From: a virus
Length of the DNA: 30,824 bases
IMG/VR virus record: IMGVR_UViG_3300029893_000374
Location: 1-30,824 of that record
Reading direction: 5' to 3' (one strand)
The notes beneath the pieces are model-generated. The model worked only from the letters and a program-made list of their open reading frames with translations. It was not told where the DNA came from and searched no databases. Made by a program: the position numbers and the translations under genes. Of this stretch, positions 21,060 to 28,530 are shown in pieces; position 1 is the first letter of the stretch, and each line of letters starts with the position of its first letter.

Positions 21060-22045
21060 CCCACCCCGCCGTCGAGCTCCTCTACAACGGGCGCGACGTC
21101 ACCGCCGATCTCTCGCCCTACCTGATGAGCGCGACCTACACCGACCGGCTCTCGGGCGAGGCCGACGACCTCGATGTCGAGCTGGCCAGCCCGTCCGTGC
21201 GCGACACCCGGTGGCTGGCCGACTGGTATCCGGACAAGGGGGTGACGCTTCAGATGCGCTACGGCTACCGCGACCGGCTGCTCGGCGACACCGGCGAGAT
21301 GGAGGTGGACGAGATCGATATCGCCGCGCCGCCCTTGAGCGTGCGCATCCGCGCGCTCTCCGCCGGCATCACGCGCCAGGCGCGCACGCGGCTGGGCCGG
21401 GCGTATGAAAACCTGCGCCTGTCCCAGATCGTCGATGCGGTGGCGGCGCGGCTGGGCGCCAAGCGCGCCGGGAGAATCGATCCCGACCCGCTGCTCGACC
21501 GCGTGACGCAATACCAGGAGGGCGACTGGGCCTTCCTCCGGCGGCTGCTGGCCGAATACGGCTACACGATCAAGCTCACCGAAAACAACAAGACGCTGGC
21601 CGTGGCGCGCGCCGATCATCTGGCCGAGCAAGACGATGTGGCCGTGCTTGCGCCCGCCCTCATCACCGCCTGGCGCTACCGCGACAAAATCTCCGACGTG
21701 CCGCAAAAGGTGGAGGTCAAGCACCACGACATCCAAAGCGCGCTCGTCTATGGCAAGGATGCCGCCACCGGCGAGGTGAAGCCCGCCGACGTGCGCCGCA
21801 TCCACCGCCGCGCCCGCTCGCCCGAGGACGCCGCAGCCCAGGCCGAAGGCGAGGCCGAGCGCCACGCCGTGGACAAGACGGCGCTGGAGCTTTCGCTGCC
21901 CGGCGACCCGCTGCTCGTGGCCGGCTCGATAGTGCGGCTGGAGGGCTTCGCGCGCCTCGATGGCCGCTACCTCATCGTCGAAGCGCGGCACAGCATCTCC
22001 CGCGCGGGCTACACGACCGACCTGCAAACCCGGAGGCTGCCATGA
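21047..22045 (+). CDS. P2 gpD-like baseplate hub protein
   Basis: 332 aa, ATG 21047 overlapping gpX. N-terminal VELLYNGRDVTADLSPYLMSATYTDRLSGEADDLDVEL, then VDEIDIAAPPLSVRIRALSAGI, RVTQYQEGDWAFLRRLLAEYGYTIKL (near residue 150) and PGDPLLVAGSIVRLEGFARLDGRYLI at the end follow the late-control D family. The protein forms the trimeric hub below the tube (T4 gp27 fold). Confidence 0.92.
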   Translation: MASLTHPAVELLYNGRDVTADLSPYLMSATYTDRLSGEADDLDVELASPSVRDTRWLADWYPDKGVTLQMRYGYRDRLLGDTGEMEVDEIDIAAPPLSVRIRALSAGITRQARTRLGRAYENLRLSQIVDAVAARLGAKRAGRIDPDPLLDRVTQYQEGDWAFLRRLLAEYGYTIKLTENNKTLAVARADHLAEQDDVAVLAPALITAWRYRDKISDVPQKVEVKHHDIQSALVYGKDAATGEVKPADVRRIHRRARSPEDAAAQAEGEAERHAVDKTALELSLPGDPLLVAGSIVRLEGFARLDGRYLIVEARHSISRAGYTTDLQTRRLP

Positions 22046-22467
22046 TCGAGACCCACGACGAGGCCGGCGTGACCCTGCGCTACGGCTTCGTGACCGCGCT
22101 GGATGAAGTGGCGCACACCATCCGCGCCCAGATTCCAGACCTCGAGATCGAGACCTGGTGGTTGCCCGTGCTCACCATGGGTAGCCGCGGCGACCGCCAC
22201 TACGGCCTGCCCGACATCGGCGAGCACGTGGCCGTGCTGCTCGACCGCCGCGGCGAAACCGGCGTGTGCCTGGGCTGCATCTACTCGCAGCGCGACCCGG
22301 CGCCCGTCACCGGCGCGCCGGATCGACACCACATCCGCTTTCGTGATGGCACCACCATCGACTACGACCGGCGCACGCACAAGCTCAGCGTCCACTGTGT
22401 CGGCGACATCGAGATCGTCTCCGCCACGCACATCATCCTGCGCGCGCCGCGCATCGACCTCAACTGA
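22042..22467 (+). CDS. P2 gpV-like baseplate spike protein
   Basis: 141 aa, ATG 22042 overlapping gpD. The OB-fold part reads LRYGFVTALDEVAHTIRAQIPDLEIETWWLPVLTM, then LPDIGEHVAVLLDRRGETGVCLG; the end (RFRDGTTIDYDRRTHKLSVHCVGDIEIVSATHIILRAPRIDLN) forms the start of a beta-helical spike. It is short compared with P2 V and lacks the apex, which is supplied by the PAAR-type protein encoded next. Confidence 0.9.
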   Translation: MIETHDEAGVTLRYGFVTALDEVAHTIRAQIPDLEIETWWLPVLTMGSRGDRHYGLPDIGEHVAVLLDRRGETGVCLGCIYSQRDPAPVTGAPDRHHIRFRDGTTIDYDRRTHKLSVHCVGDIEIVSATHIILRAPRIDLN

Positions 22468-22471
22468 CGCC

Positions 22472-22768
22472 ATGCCCGCCGCGCACCGCCACACCGACAT
22501 CTGCACTGGCCACGGCTGCTTTCCCAGCCGCGCCAATGCCGAGGGCAGCCCGGACGTCTTCGTCAACGGCCTGGGTTGGCACTGCGTCGGCGACGGCTGG
22601 GCCGCGCACTGCTGCGGCCCGGCCTGTCACGGCGGCGCGCTCGCTGCCGGCAGCCCGACCGTATTTGTCAACGGCCGCGCCGCCGGGCGCATCGGCGATC
22701 CGGTCGATTGCGGCTCGTCCGCCGCCACCGGCAGCCCTGATGTGTTTGCCGATGACCGTGCTGCCTGA
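22472..22768 (+). CDS. PAAR-like tail spike tip protein
   Basis: 98 aa, ATG 22472. Three repeats of a G-SP-VFVNG pattern (EGSPDVFVNGLGWHCVGDG, AGSPTVFVNGRAAGRIGDPV, TGSPDVFADD) and several His/Cys (HTDICTGHGCF, HCCGPACHGG, DCGSS) are the marks of a PAAR protein, which forms a sharp metal-bound cone at the tip of the spike. It is richer in Cys than usual. It probably completes the short gpV spike. Confidence 0.88.
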   Translation: MPAAHRHTDICTGHGCFPSRANAEGSPDVFVNGLGWHCVGDGWAAHCCGPACHGGALAAGSPTVFVNGRAAGRIGDPVDCGSSAATGSPDVFADDRAA

Positions 22769-22807
22769 AGCCGATCAGCCTTCGCGCCACGCGCGCGCGC
22801 GAGGATC

Positions 22808-23182
22808 ATGTTTGCCATGATTGCGCCCGCTGCCGCCTCCATCCCGCGCCGCGCCCACTGGCAGATCGCCCTGGGCGGGGAGGGCTACGCGCAGGCGCTC
22901 GATGATCTGCGCCAGGCCATCGCCATCATTCTGCTCACGCGTAAAGGCTCTGACCCGCTGCGCCCCGCGTTCGGATCGGACATCTGGCGTTACATCGACC
23001 ACCCCATCGACCGCGCCCGCCCACACCTGGTGCGCGAGGTGGTCGAGGCCATCCGCCGCTGGGAGCCGCGCGTCAAGGTCGAACGCGTGACCGTGACGCT
23101 GGATGAGGCGCATCACCTGAGCATCGGCGTGCACTTCACCGCCGCCGATGGTCTATCCGGCTTGGCCGAGGTGCGTCCATGA
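22808..23182 (+). CDS. P2 gpW / T4 gp25-like baseplate wedge protein
   Basis: 124 aa, ATG 22808, with another ATG in frame at 22817. AHWQIALGGEGYAQALDDLRQAIAIILLTRKGSDPLRPAFGSDIWRYIDHPIDR and AIRRWEPRVKVERVTVTLDE match the GPW/gp25 family, including the R-G-x-x-P-x-G-x-x-I core. It is part of the baseplate wedge. It overlaps gpJ as ATGA. Confidence 0.92.
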   Translation: MFAMIAPAAASIPRRAHWQIALGGEGYAQALDDLRQAIAIILLTRKGSDPLRPAFGSDIWRYIDHPIDRARPHLVREVVEAIRRWEPRVKVERVTVTLDEAHHLSIGVHFTAADGLSGLAEVRP

Positions 23183-23991
23183 CCGACCCGATCAAGCTCA
23201 TCGACGACGATCCGGCGGCCATCGCAGCCGAGCTCAAAAGCGCCTACGAGACCGCCGCCGGCCGCACCGTCTACCCGGGCCAGGCCGAGCAGCTGCTGAT
23301 CGACATCTGCGCCTACCGCGAATCCCTGTGCCGCGCCGCGATCAACGAGGCCGCGCGGCAGAACCTCGTGGCCTTCGCCCGCGCGCCGATGCTCGACTAC
23401 CTGGGAGAACTCGTGGGCGTGTCCCGCCTGCCCGGCGAGGACGACGAGCGGCTGCGCGAACGCATCCGGCTGGCACCGGAGCATTTCAGCGTGGCCGGGC
23501 CGCGCCTGGCCTACCGCTACCACGCCATGACGGCGGATGCTTCGATCACCGATGTGGCCGTGCGCTCGCCCGAGCCTGGGCTCGTGGTGCTACACCCGCT
23601 CACCGCCTCCGGCCTGCCTTCCGCCGACATCAAGGCGCGCGTGCTCGCCGCCGTCTCCGCCGATGACGTGCGGCCGCTGTGCGACGAGGTGAGCGTGCAG
23701 GACCCGGTGGACTTCCCCTACAGCGTGGCCGCCACCGTCACCCCCTACGCCTGGGCCGATGCCGGGAGCGTGCGCGCCGCCGCCGAAGCCGCCGTGACCG
23801 CATTCTGCGCGACGAAAGCGCAGCGCCTGGGGCAGGACGTGACCCGCTCAGCGCTGATCGCCGCGTTGCACGTGCCGGGTGTCAAGCGCGTGGCGCTCGC
23901 GCACCCCGCCGCCGACATCGCCGCCGACGTGCACCACTGGACGCACGCCGTGAGTATCACCGTCAGTGCAGCGGAGCCGGAAGATGACTGA
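23179..23991 (+). CDS. P2 gpJ-like baseplate wedge protein
   Basis: 270 aa, ATG 23179. KLIDDDPAAIAAELKSAYETAAGRTVYPGQAEQLLIDICAYRESL, then NLVAFARAPMLDYLGELVGVSRLPGEDDERLRERIRLAPEHFS-VAGPRLAYRYHAM, is the Baseplate_J family (Mu gp47/T4 gp6 type). Length is close to P2 J (302 aa). Copy G of the 20-bp repeat lies inside. gpI overlaps its end. Confidence 0.92.
   Translation: MTDPIKLIDDDPAAIAAELKSAYETAAGRTVYPGQAEQLLIDICAYRESLCRAAINEAARQNLVAFARAPMLDYLGELVGVSRLPGEDDERLRERIRLAPEHFSVAGPRLAYRYHAMTADASITDVAVRSPEPGLVVLHPLTASGLPSADIKARVLAAVSADDVRPLCDEVSVQDPVDFPYSVAATVTPYAWADAGSVRAAAEAAVTAFCATKAQRLGQDVTRSALIAALHVPGVKRVALAHPAADIAADVHHWTHAVSITVSAAEPEDD
23795..23814 (+). repeat. dispersed 20-bp end-like repeat, copy G
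   Basis: TGACCGCATTCTGCGCGACG, a full motif match, 17 of 20 identical to copy H at the right end. It lies in the gpJ gene, sense orientation, encoding VTAFCATK. Confidence 0.7.
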
Positions 23992-25126
23992 CCGCAGCTG
24001 GTATCCGGACGTCATCGCCACCGACGCGCGCCTGTCGGCGCTGGCCGACCTGTCGGCGCGCCTGGAGGCGCTGCCGGTGGACAAGGTGCTCACCCATCTG
24101 GTGGACCGGGTGGATGAGCGCCTGCTGCCGACGCTCGCCTGGGGTTGGCACGTCACCGACCTCGAAGGCTGGCGGCTGGCCGACGCGACCGACAAACGCC
24201 GCCAGCTGCTCGCCCGCGCCATCGCGCTGCACCGCAAAAAGGGCACGCCGTGGGCCATCAAAGAAGCGCTCAAGCAGGTTGGATTCGAGGTCGAGATCAT
24301 CGACCAGACCGCGCAGCGCGCCCTCTACGCGCCGTTCATGCCGCTCAAGGTGGACGGGGCGTGGCGGCTGGATGGCACGCGCACCATCCGCCCCATCGAG
24401 CGGCTGGCCGCCGTGCCGCAAATCCAGCACTGGGCGCAGTTCATCGCGCGCGTCAATCTGGCCGATGCGCGCGACGCTGACGGTCTTGCCCTGGCGCGCC
24501 GCCTAATCGATGAGTGGAAACCGGTCTCGCGGCATCAGATCTTTTTGCTGTGGCTGCTCCTCATCGCCGACTTTCGAGCGGCAATGGCCGCCGAGCAGCA
24601 ACTCGATGTACGGCTGCCCGCCACCCGGCTGCACCCATGGTGCAACGCTTCCCTGTCCACTTATCCAGACGCCGTCTGGCGCCTGGGGCGAGACGGCGAG
24701 CCGCTGCGCCTGCCGCAGCCGTTTGGCGCGTTTCGCGTGGGCGAGCGGCGCGGCGCGGTAGCAGGCTTGCGGTTGCGCGCCTGCCGCGCACCCATCGCGC
24801 TCGTCGCCCGTATGCCCGTGCTGGCGGCCGACCTGCCGCGCGAGCGCATCGCGCCAGAGCCGCAAGCCATCGTGCTGCCGCCGGATCGTCTGATCGACCG
24901 ACCGCGCCGGCTCGACGGCTCGTGGCGCCTGCATCATGCCCGCATGGGGCAGCCATTCGGATTTCGCCTGTCTCATGCCACGTTCCGCGTCCGCCAGCGC
25001 TTCGGCGCGTTCCGTCTGGGTGAGAAACGCATTCCGCCGCCGCCTGCGCGCCTGACGCTGTCCGGTCACTGGCGCCTTGGCACTGGCCTGTTGCCTGAGA
25101 TCACCGTTGAGAGGATTGCCGCATGA
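23984..25126 (+). CDS. P2 gpI-like tail protein with repeated C-terminal extension
   Basis: 380 aa from ATG 23984, overlapping gpJ by eight bases. Residues about 10-195 are the P2 I family (LSALADLSARLEALPVDKVLTHLVDRVDERLLPTLAWGWHV, then TPWAIKEALKQVGFEVEIID and WAQFIARVNL). The remaining half repeats a pattern of W-RL-G ... PFG-FR-G (around WRLGRDGEPLRLPQPFGAFRVGERR and RQRFGAFRLGEKRIPPPPARL), probably a linker that attaches the fibre. P2 I is only 176 aa. Confidence 0.88.
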   Translation: MTDRSWYPDVIATDARLSALADLSARLEALPVDKVLTHLVDRVDERLLPTLAWGWHVTDLEGWRLADATDKRRQLLARAIALHRKKGTPWAIKEALKQVGFEVEIIDQTAQRALYAPFMPLKVDGAWRLDGTRTIRPIERLAAVPQIQHWAQFIARVNLADARDADGLALARRLIDEWKPVSRHQIFLLWLLLIADFRAAMAAEQQLDVRLPATRLHPWCNASLSTYPDAVWRLGRDGEPLRLPQPFGAFRVGERRGAVAGLRLRACRAPIALVARMPVLAADLPRERIAPEPQAIVLPPDRLIDRPRRLDGSWRLHHARMGQPFGFRLSHATFRVRQRFGAFRLGEKRIPPPPARLTLSGHWRLGTGLLPEITVERIAA

Positions 25127-25503
25127 GCGAAGCCGTACTGACCGATGCCTTCCGCGAGCGCCTGGCCGAGCAGATGGCCGGCGGGCGCACCGCCCCTGTG
25201 CCAACCCACATCGCCTTCGGCGACGGCGGACACAATCCTGACCTCACGCCAAAACCAGCGCCAGCCGCGCGCACGGCGCTGTATGCCGAACGCGACCGCG
25301 TGGCACTGGCCAGCCTGACCCGTCCTGCGCCCACCGAGGCGGAGGCCGTCGCCTATCTAGAGGGTGGCCCCATGGTGGGGCGCATGCTGTCCGAAGTCGG
25401 CCTCATTGGCGGCGACGGCACACTCATCGCCTGGCGCACCTTCGCGCCCAAGGCCGTCGAGGCCGGTGAGCGCTATGAAATCCGCATCAAGCCACGATTC
25501 TGA
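25123..25503 (+). CDS. tail-collar fibre protein (P2 gpH N-terminus-like)
   Basis: 126 aa, ATG 25123 overlapping gpI. LTDAFRERLAEQMAGGRTAPVPTHIAFGDGG, then LYAERDRVALASLTRP, GRMLSEVGLIGGDGTLIAWRTFAPKAVE and YEIRIKPRF match the short form of the tail-collar (DUF3751) family. In P2 this domain is the N-terminus of the fibre H. Here it is a free adaptor to which the DGR-varied fibre probably binds. Confidence 0.85.
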   Translation: MSEAVLTDAFRERLAEQMAGGRTAPVPTHIAFGDGGHNPDLTPKPAPAARTALYAERDRVALASLTRPAPTEAEAVAYLEGGPMVGRMLSEVGLIGGDGTLIAWRTFAPKAVEAGERYEIRIKPRF

Positions 25504-25515
25504 AAGGAGTAACCT

Positions 25516-28104
25516 ATGACCCTGCCGCACAGCTCGATCACTCCCATTCCGAATAACGAGCCGGAGGCCGTGCCCAGTCTCTGGAACACGCGCTATGTCG
25601 AGATCGACGAAAACTTCTCCGCCCTCGATGACCGCACCAGCGCGCTTGAGTCCGAGGTTTCGTCCGCGCGAGCAGGAAACCCGAACCTCGCCGCCACCAT
25701 CAACGCCATCATCACGCAGATCGGCGGCATCTCCGGCACGCTCTCTGGCATGGCCTCTCCGGTGTCGGTGCAGCGCGCCGTTGGGCTCGACTGGCTCTAC
25801 CGCAACCGCCGCATCGCCTTCGAACTCTTCGCTGCCGGCTATCGTCTGGTGCCCACCGAGGGTGTGTCGGTGGTCTCCGGCGTCGCCGGAGACGAATCGC
25901 TCGATGTGGCCAGCACGGATGGCCTCAAGGTCGGCCAGGATTATCTGCTGGTCGAGGGTGAAAACGTCGCCCTGGTGCGCGTGGCGCAAATCCTCACCAG
26001 CCAACGCTTGCGTCTGACAACGACGCTGTCGCGCAACTGGACGTCTTCGGCCAAGCTGACCGGCATGTCGCTGGTGCCGCTTTCTGGCGGCGGCGTGCGC
26101 GGCCAGGTCGGCGATGCTTGGGTTTCCAGAGAGATGTTCCTCGGAGACGACAATACTGCGCGCACCGTGATCATCCGCCGCAGCCTCAATGCCGGCGCGG
26201 TGCGACTCTATTATCGCGACGCTTATACGCCAGCCTGGACGGAGCTCATCTGGAGTCTGCGCCGCCAGGGCGAGATTGCGGGCGTGCCGGAAGGCTTCTG
26301 TGACGACGAATACCTAGTGCCGATGCGCGGTAACGGCTACCTGCGCATCGAGATCGACGGCGAGCCGGTGGACTTGCTCCACATCGTCGCCACGGGCTCG
26401 CCCACGGGCGCTGGCGGAGCGGTCAATCCAGCCATGCGCCCCGATGCGCCAACCATCTCCAATCCAGCCAATGGCGCAACCGGTATTGGCGAGACGCCGA
26501 CGCTGGCCATCGCCGGATTCAGTTCGCCGGCCGGCAACCCGTTCGCCTATGCGCAATTCCAGATCTCGACTGCATCGACGTTTGCGTCGGTGCTGCATGA
26601 TTCCGGAGATGTGGCAGCGCAGTCCTACACGCTGCCCGCCGGCATCCTCTCGACAGGCACCACCTACTATGTGCGCGCCCGCGTCAAGGATGCAGCAGGA
26701 CTCGTCTCGGACTGGTCGTCTGCATCGAGCTTTACCACCAAAACCTCATTCGCGTACGTCAACACGCCGGCGATCACCAGCCCGACCAACGGTCAAACCG
26801 ACATTCCTGGGCAGCCGACCATCATCTCGTCGCCCTTTGCGGTGACGGGCGGCGCCGACACCCATCAATCCAGCCAATGGCAGATTCGCCTGGCCAGCGG
26901 CAGCTGGTCATCGCCTGTGCACGACTCGGGCGAGACGACGACCGCCAAGACAAGCTACGTCGTACCTGCCGGTGTGCTACAACCCGGGCAGACGCAATAC
27001 GTGCTGCGCGTGCGCCACAAAGGCGCGACACTGGGCTGGTCGGAGTGGTCGGCTGATGTGACGATCACAACCAAGCAACAATTCGCGGCCATCGTCGGAC
27101 TGGTACAAGCCGCCACCGGCGGCGGTGCAGGTACCTACGTCCGCATCGACGAAAACTTCGCGCCCAAGACCACCGACGCGGCGTTTTTCAATAACCACCC
27201 GACTTATGCAGGAATCATCCAGCAAACCATCGACGGCCAGTCGATGATCAAGATTCCGAAGTTTTATTTCAAGGCCGGCACTGTCCCAAGCGGCACCTAT
27301 GCTGGTAAAGCGTATTGGATGATATCTGACCAGCCGGTAGCCGGTTTTTCGGTGCACCCCGCCTTTATCGGCGCGGGCGGCGTAGAGCTCGACCAGATTT
27401 GGGTGGGCAAATACCAGGCCAGCGCTTCCGGCGGCAAGCTGCAATCCGTACCCGGCGTGTTGCCGCGCGTAAGCATGGACTTCCCCACGGCGCGCGCCGA
27501 AGCCTACGCCCGCAATACAGGCGGCGTGTCTGGATTCCGTCTTTGGTCGTACTACGACCTTGCCGCCATCCAGATGCTCGCCACCATCGAAATGGGCGGG
27601 CTCGACATGCAAGCCCTCATCGGCCAAGGGCGCGTCAGCGCATCCAGTGCCGCCAACGTCGATGCGGCGGATGTCGCCCAGGCCACTTGGCGCGGCATCG
27701 TGGGCCTGTGGGGCAATGTGTGGCAAATGGTCGATGGCCTCAAGCGTAACGGCGGCACCTGGTGGCGTTGGCAGTACAACGCACCCGGCAACACCACCGC
27801 GTCCGATTTCGCAACCGGCTATGTAAATACGGGCCGGGCGGCGCTGACGTCCAGTGGGTACCCGGTGACCTTCGATACGACACTGCTGTCGGCGGGGGTC
27901 ATCGTCCCAGCCACCGTCGATGGCGCGGTATCTAACGGATCGACCGGCGATTATTTCTATTCCAGCACAAACACGGATGACCGAATCGCATATCACGGCG
28001 GCTACTGGGGCTACGGCGGGAACGCCGGGTTGGTCTGTCTGGACGCGTACAACGCTCCGTCCTACGCGGCCTCCCTCATCGGGTGCCGCCTGGCGAAGGT
28101 GTAA
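25516..28104 (+). CDS. DGR target: tail fibre / receptor-binding protein with C-type-lectin-like variable end
   Basis: 862 aa, ATG 25516 after AAAGGAG at 25503-25509. Residues about 1-60 (LWNTRYVEIDENFSALDDRTSALESEV) anchor the fibre; about 100-300 form a beta-rich shaft. Two fibronectin type III-like domains follow at about 308-410 and 413-520 (TTYYVRARVKDAAGLVSDWS, TQYVLRVRHKGATLGWSEWS). The end is a C-type-lectin/formylglycine-enzyme-like fold (KIPKFYFKAG, GLWGNVWQMVDG, SGYPVTFDTTLLS). Its last 34 residues (827-860) are the variable repeat, ending GCRLAKV. It should bind the host receptor, as Mtd does in Bordetella phage. GC is visibly lower from here to the prophage end. Confidence 0.9.
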   Translation: MTLPHSSITPIPNNEPEAVPSLWNTRYVEIDENFSALDDRTSALESEVSSARAGNPNLAATINAIITQIGGISGTLSGMASPVSVQRAVGLDWLYRNRRIAFELFAAGYRLVPTEGVSVVSGVAGDESLDVASTDGLKVGQDYLLVEGENVALVRVAQILTSQRLRLTTTLSRNWTSSAKLTGMSLVPLSGGGVRGQVGDAWVSREMFLGDDNTARTVIIRRSLNAGAVRLYYRDAYTPAWTELIWSLRRQGEIAGVPEGFCDDEYLVPMRGNGYLRIEIDGEPVDLLHIVATGSPTGAGGAVNPAMRPDAPTISNPANGATGIGETPTLAIAGFSSPAGNPFAYAQFQISTASTFASVLHDSGDVAAQSYTLPAGILSTGTTYYVRARVKDAAGLVSDWSSASSFTTKTSFAYVNTPAITSPTNGQTDIPGQPTIISSPFAVTGGADTHQSSQWQIRLASGSWSSPVHDSGETTTAKTSYVVPAGVLQPGQTQYVLRVRHKGATLGWSEWSADVTITTKQQFAAIVGLVQAATGGGAGTYVRIDENFAPKTTDAAFFNNHPTYAGIIQQTIDGQSMIKIPKFYFKAGTVPSGTYAGKAYWMISDQPVAGFSVHPAFIGAGGVELDQIWVGKYQASASGGKLQSVPGVLPRVSMDFPTARAEAYARNTGGVSGFRLWSYYDLAAIQMLATIEMGGLDMQALIGQGRVSASSAANVDAADVAQATWRGIVGLWGNVWQMVDGLKRNGGTWWRWQYNAPGNTTASDFATGYVNTGRAALTSSGYPVTFDTTLLSAGVIVPATVDGAVSNGSTGDYFYSSTNTDDRIAYHGGYWGYGGNAGLVCLDAYNAPSYAASLIGCRLAKV
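27994..28095 (+). repeat. DGR variable repeat (VR)
   Basis: 102 bases aligned without gaps to the template repeat at 28530-28631 (offset 536). There are 12 differences: 11 at template adenines (A to C, G or T) and one T to G (28569 to 28033). The last 18 bases, ATCGGGTGCCGCCTGGCG (28078-28095), are identical and mark the likely initiation-of-homing end. The differences change residues 827, 830, 833, 840, 841, 843, 845, 850, 852 and 854. Confidence 0.95.
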
Positions 28105-28110
28105 TGATCC

Positions 28111-28530
28111 ATGGTTCATGATTCCATGACCGATGCCCCGCGCCGAAGCGCGGGGCAAGAGTACGAAGTTCCGCAGCCGCTGGCGCGTCTGATGGTGGCA
28201 CTCGAGGATTTTGACGTCTATCTGCATCAGATCACACAGCAGTGGCCGAAGGCTGAGCGCCACGGGCTGTCTGCACGCTGCCGCGAGCAGATGACGGAGA
28301 TTCATCGGCTCGTAGCTGTGGCGTGGAAGCGCAAGAGCCGCGCTGGTGCGCTGTTTGATTTGGACGTCGAGCTGCATGTGCTAAAGACGATGGTGCGCAA
28401 GGCGTGGCGGCTGAAATACATCAACGATCATCGGCTCGAGGTGTGCGCCAGACACCTCGCCGAACTCGGTCGCATGGTCGGCGCGTGGATCAAGCACGAG
28501 TCGGCCAAGGCGAAGGGAGGTGTCCTGTGA
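28111..28530 (+). CDS. avd: Avd, DGR accessory protein
   Basis: 139 aa from ATG 28111 with AAGGTG at 28096-28101; a second in-frame ATG lies at 28126. The product is a four-helix protein: PLARLMVALEDFDVYLHQI, CREQMTEIHRLVAVAWKRKS, GALFDLDVELHVLKTMVRKAWRL, then LEVCARHLAELGRMVGAWIKHESAK. It matches the bAvd family (the GR-hydrophobic-x-W-I motif near the end). Avd forms a positively charged pentameric barrel that binds the reverse transcriptase and template RNA. Its stop TGA (28528-28530) overlaps the GTG of the next frame as GTGA and touches the first base of the template repeat. Confidence 0.88.
   Translation: MVHDSMTDAPRRSAGQEYEVPQPLARLMVALEDFDVYLHQITQQWPKAERHGLSARCREQMTEIHRLVAVAWKRKSRAGALFDLDVELHVLKTMVRKAWRLKYINDHRLEVCARHLAELGRMVGAWIKHESAKAKGGVL
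28135..28156. promoter_or_regulatory. DGR target-recognition hairpin downstream of VR
   Basis: GCCCCGCGC (28135-28143), loop CGAA (28144-28147), GCGCGGGGC (28148-28156): a perfect 9-bp stem with a 4-base loop, 39 bases after the VR end. In the Bordetella phage DGR a short GC stem with a GAA-type tetraloop downstream of VR is needed for homing. This one lies within the first codons of avd. Confidence 0.75.

Noticed and set aside
25398-25417. Near match to the 20-bp motif (CGGCCTCATTGGCGGCGACG)
   Set aside because: The first base differs and the segment is explained by the LIGGDG codons; not counted with the exact copies.
25516-27990. A second variable repeat upstream in the tail fibre
   Set aside because: The N-G-G-rich stretch near 27750-27795 (GGTWWRWQYN) resembles lectin-fold sequence but does not align with TR.
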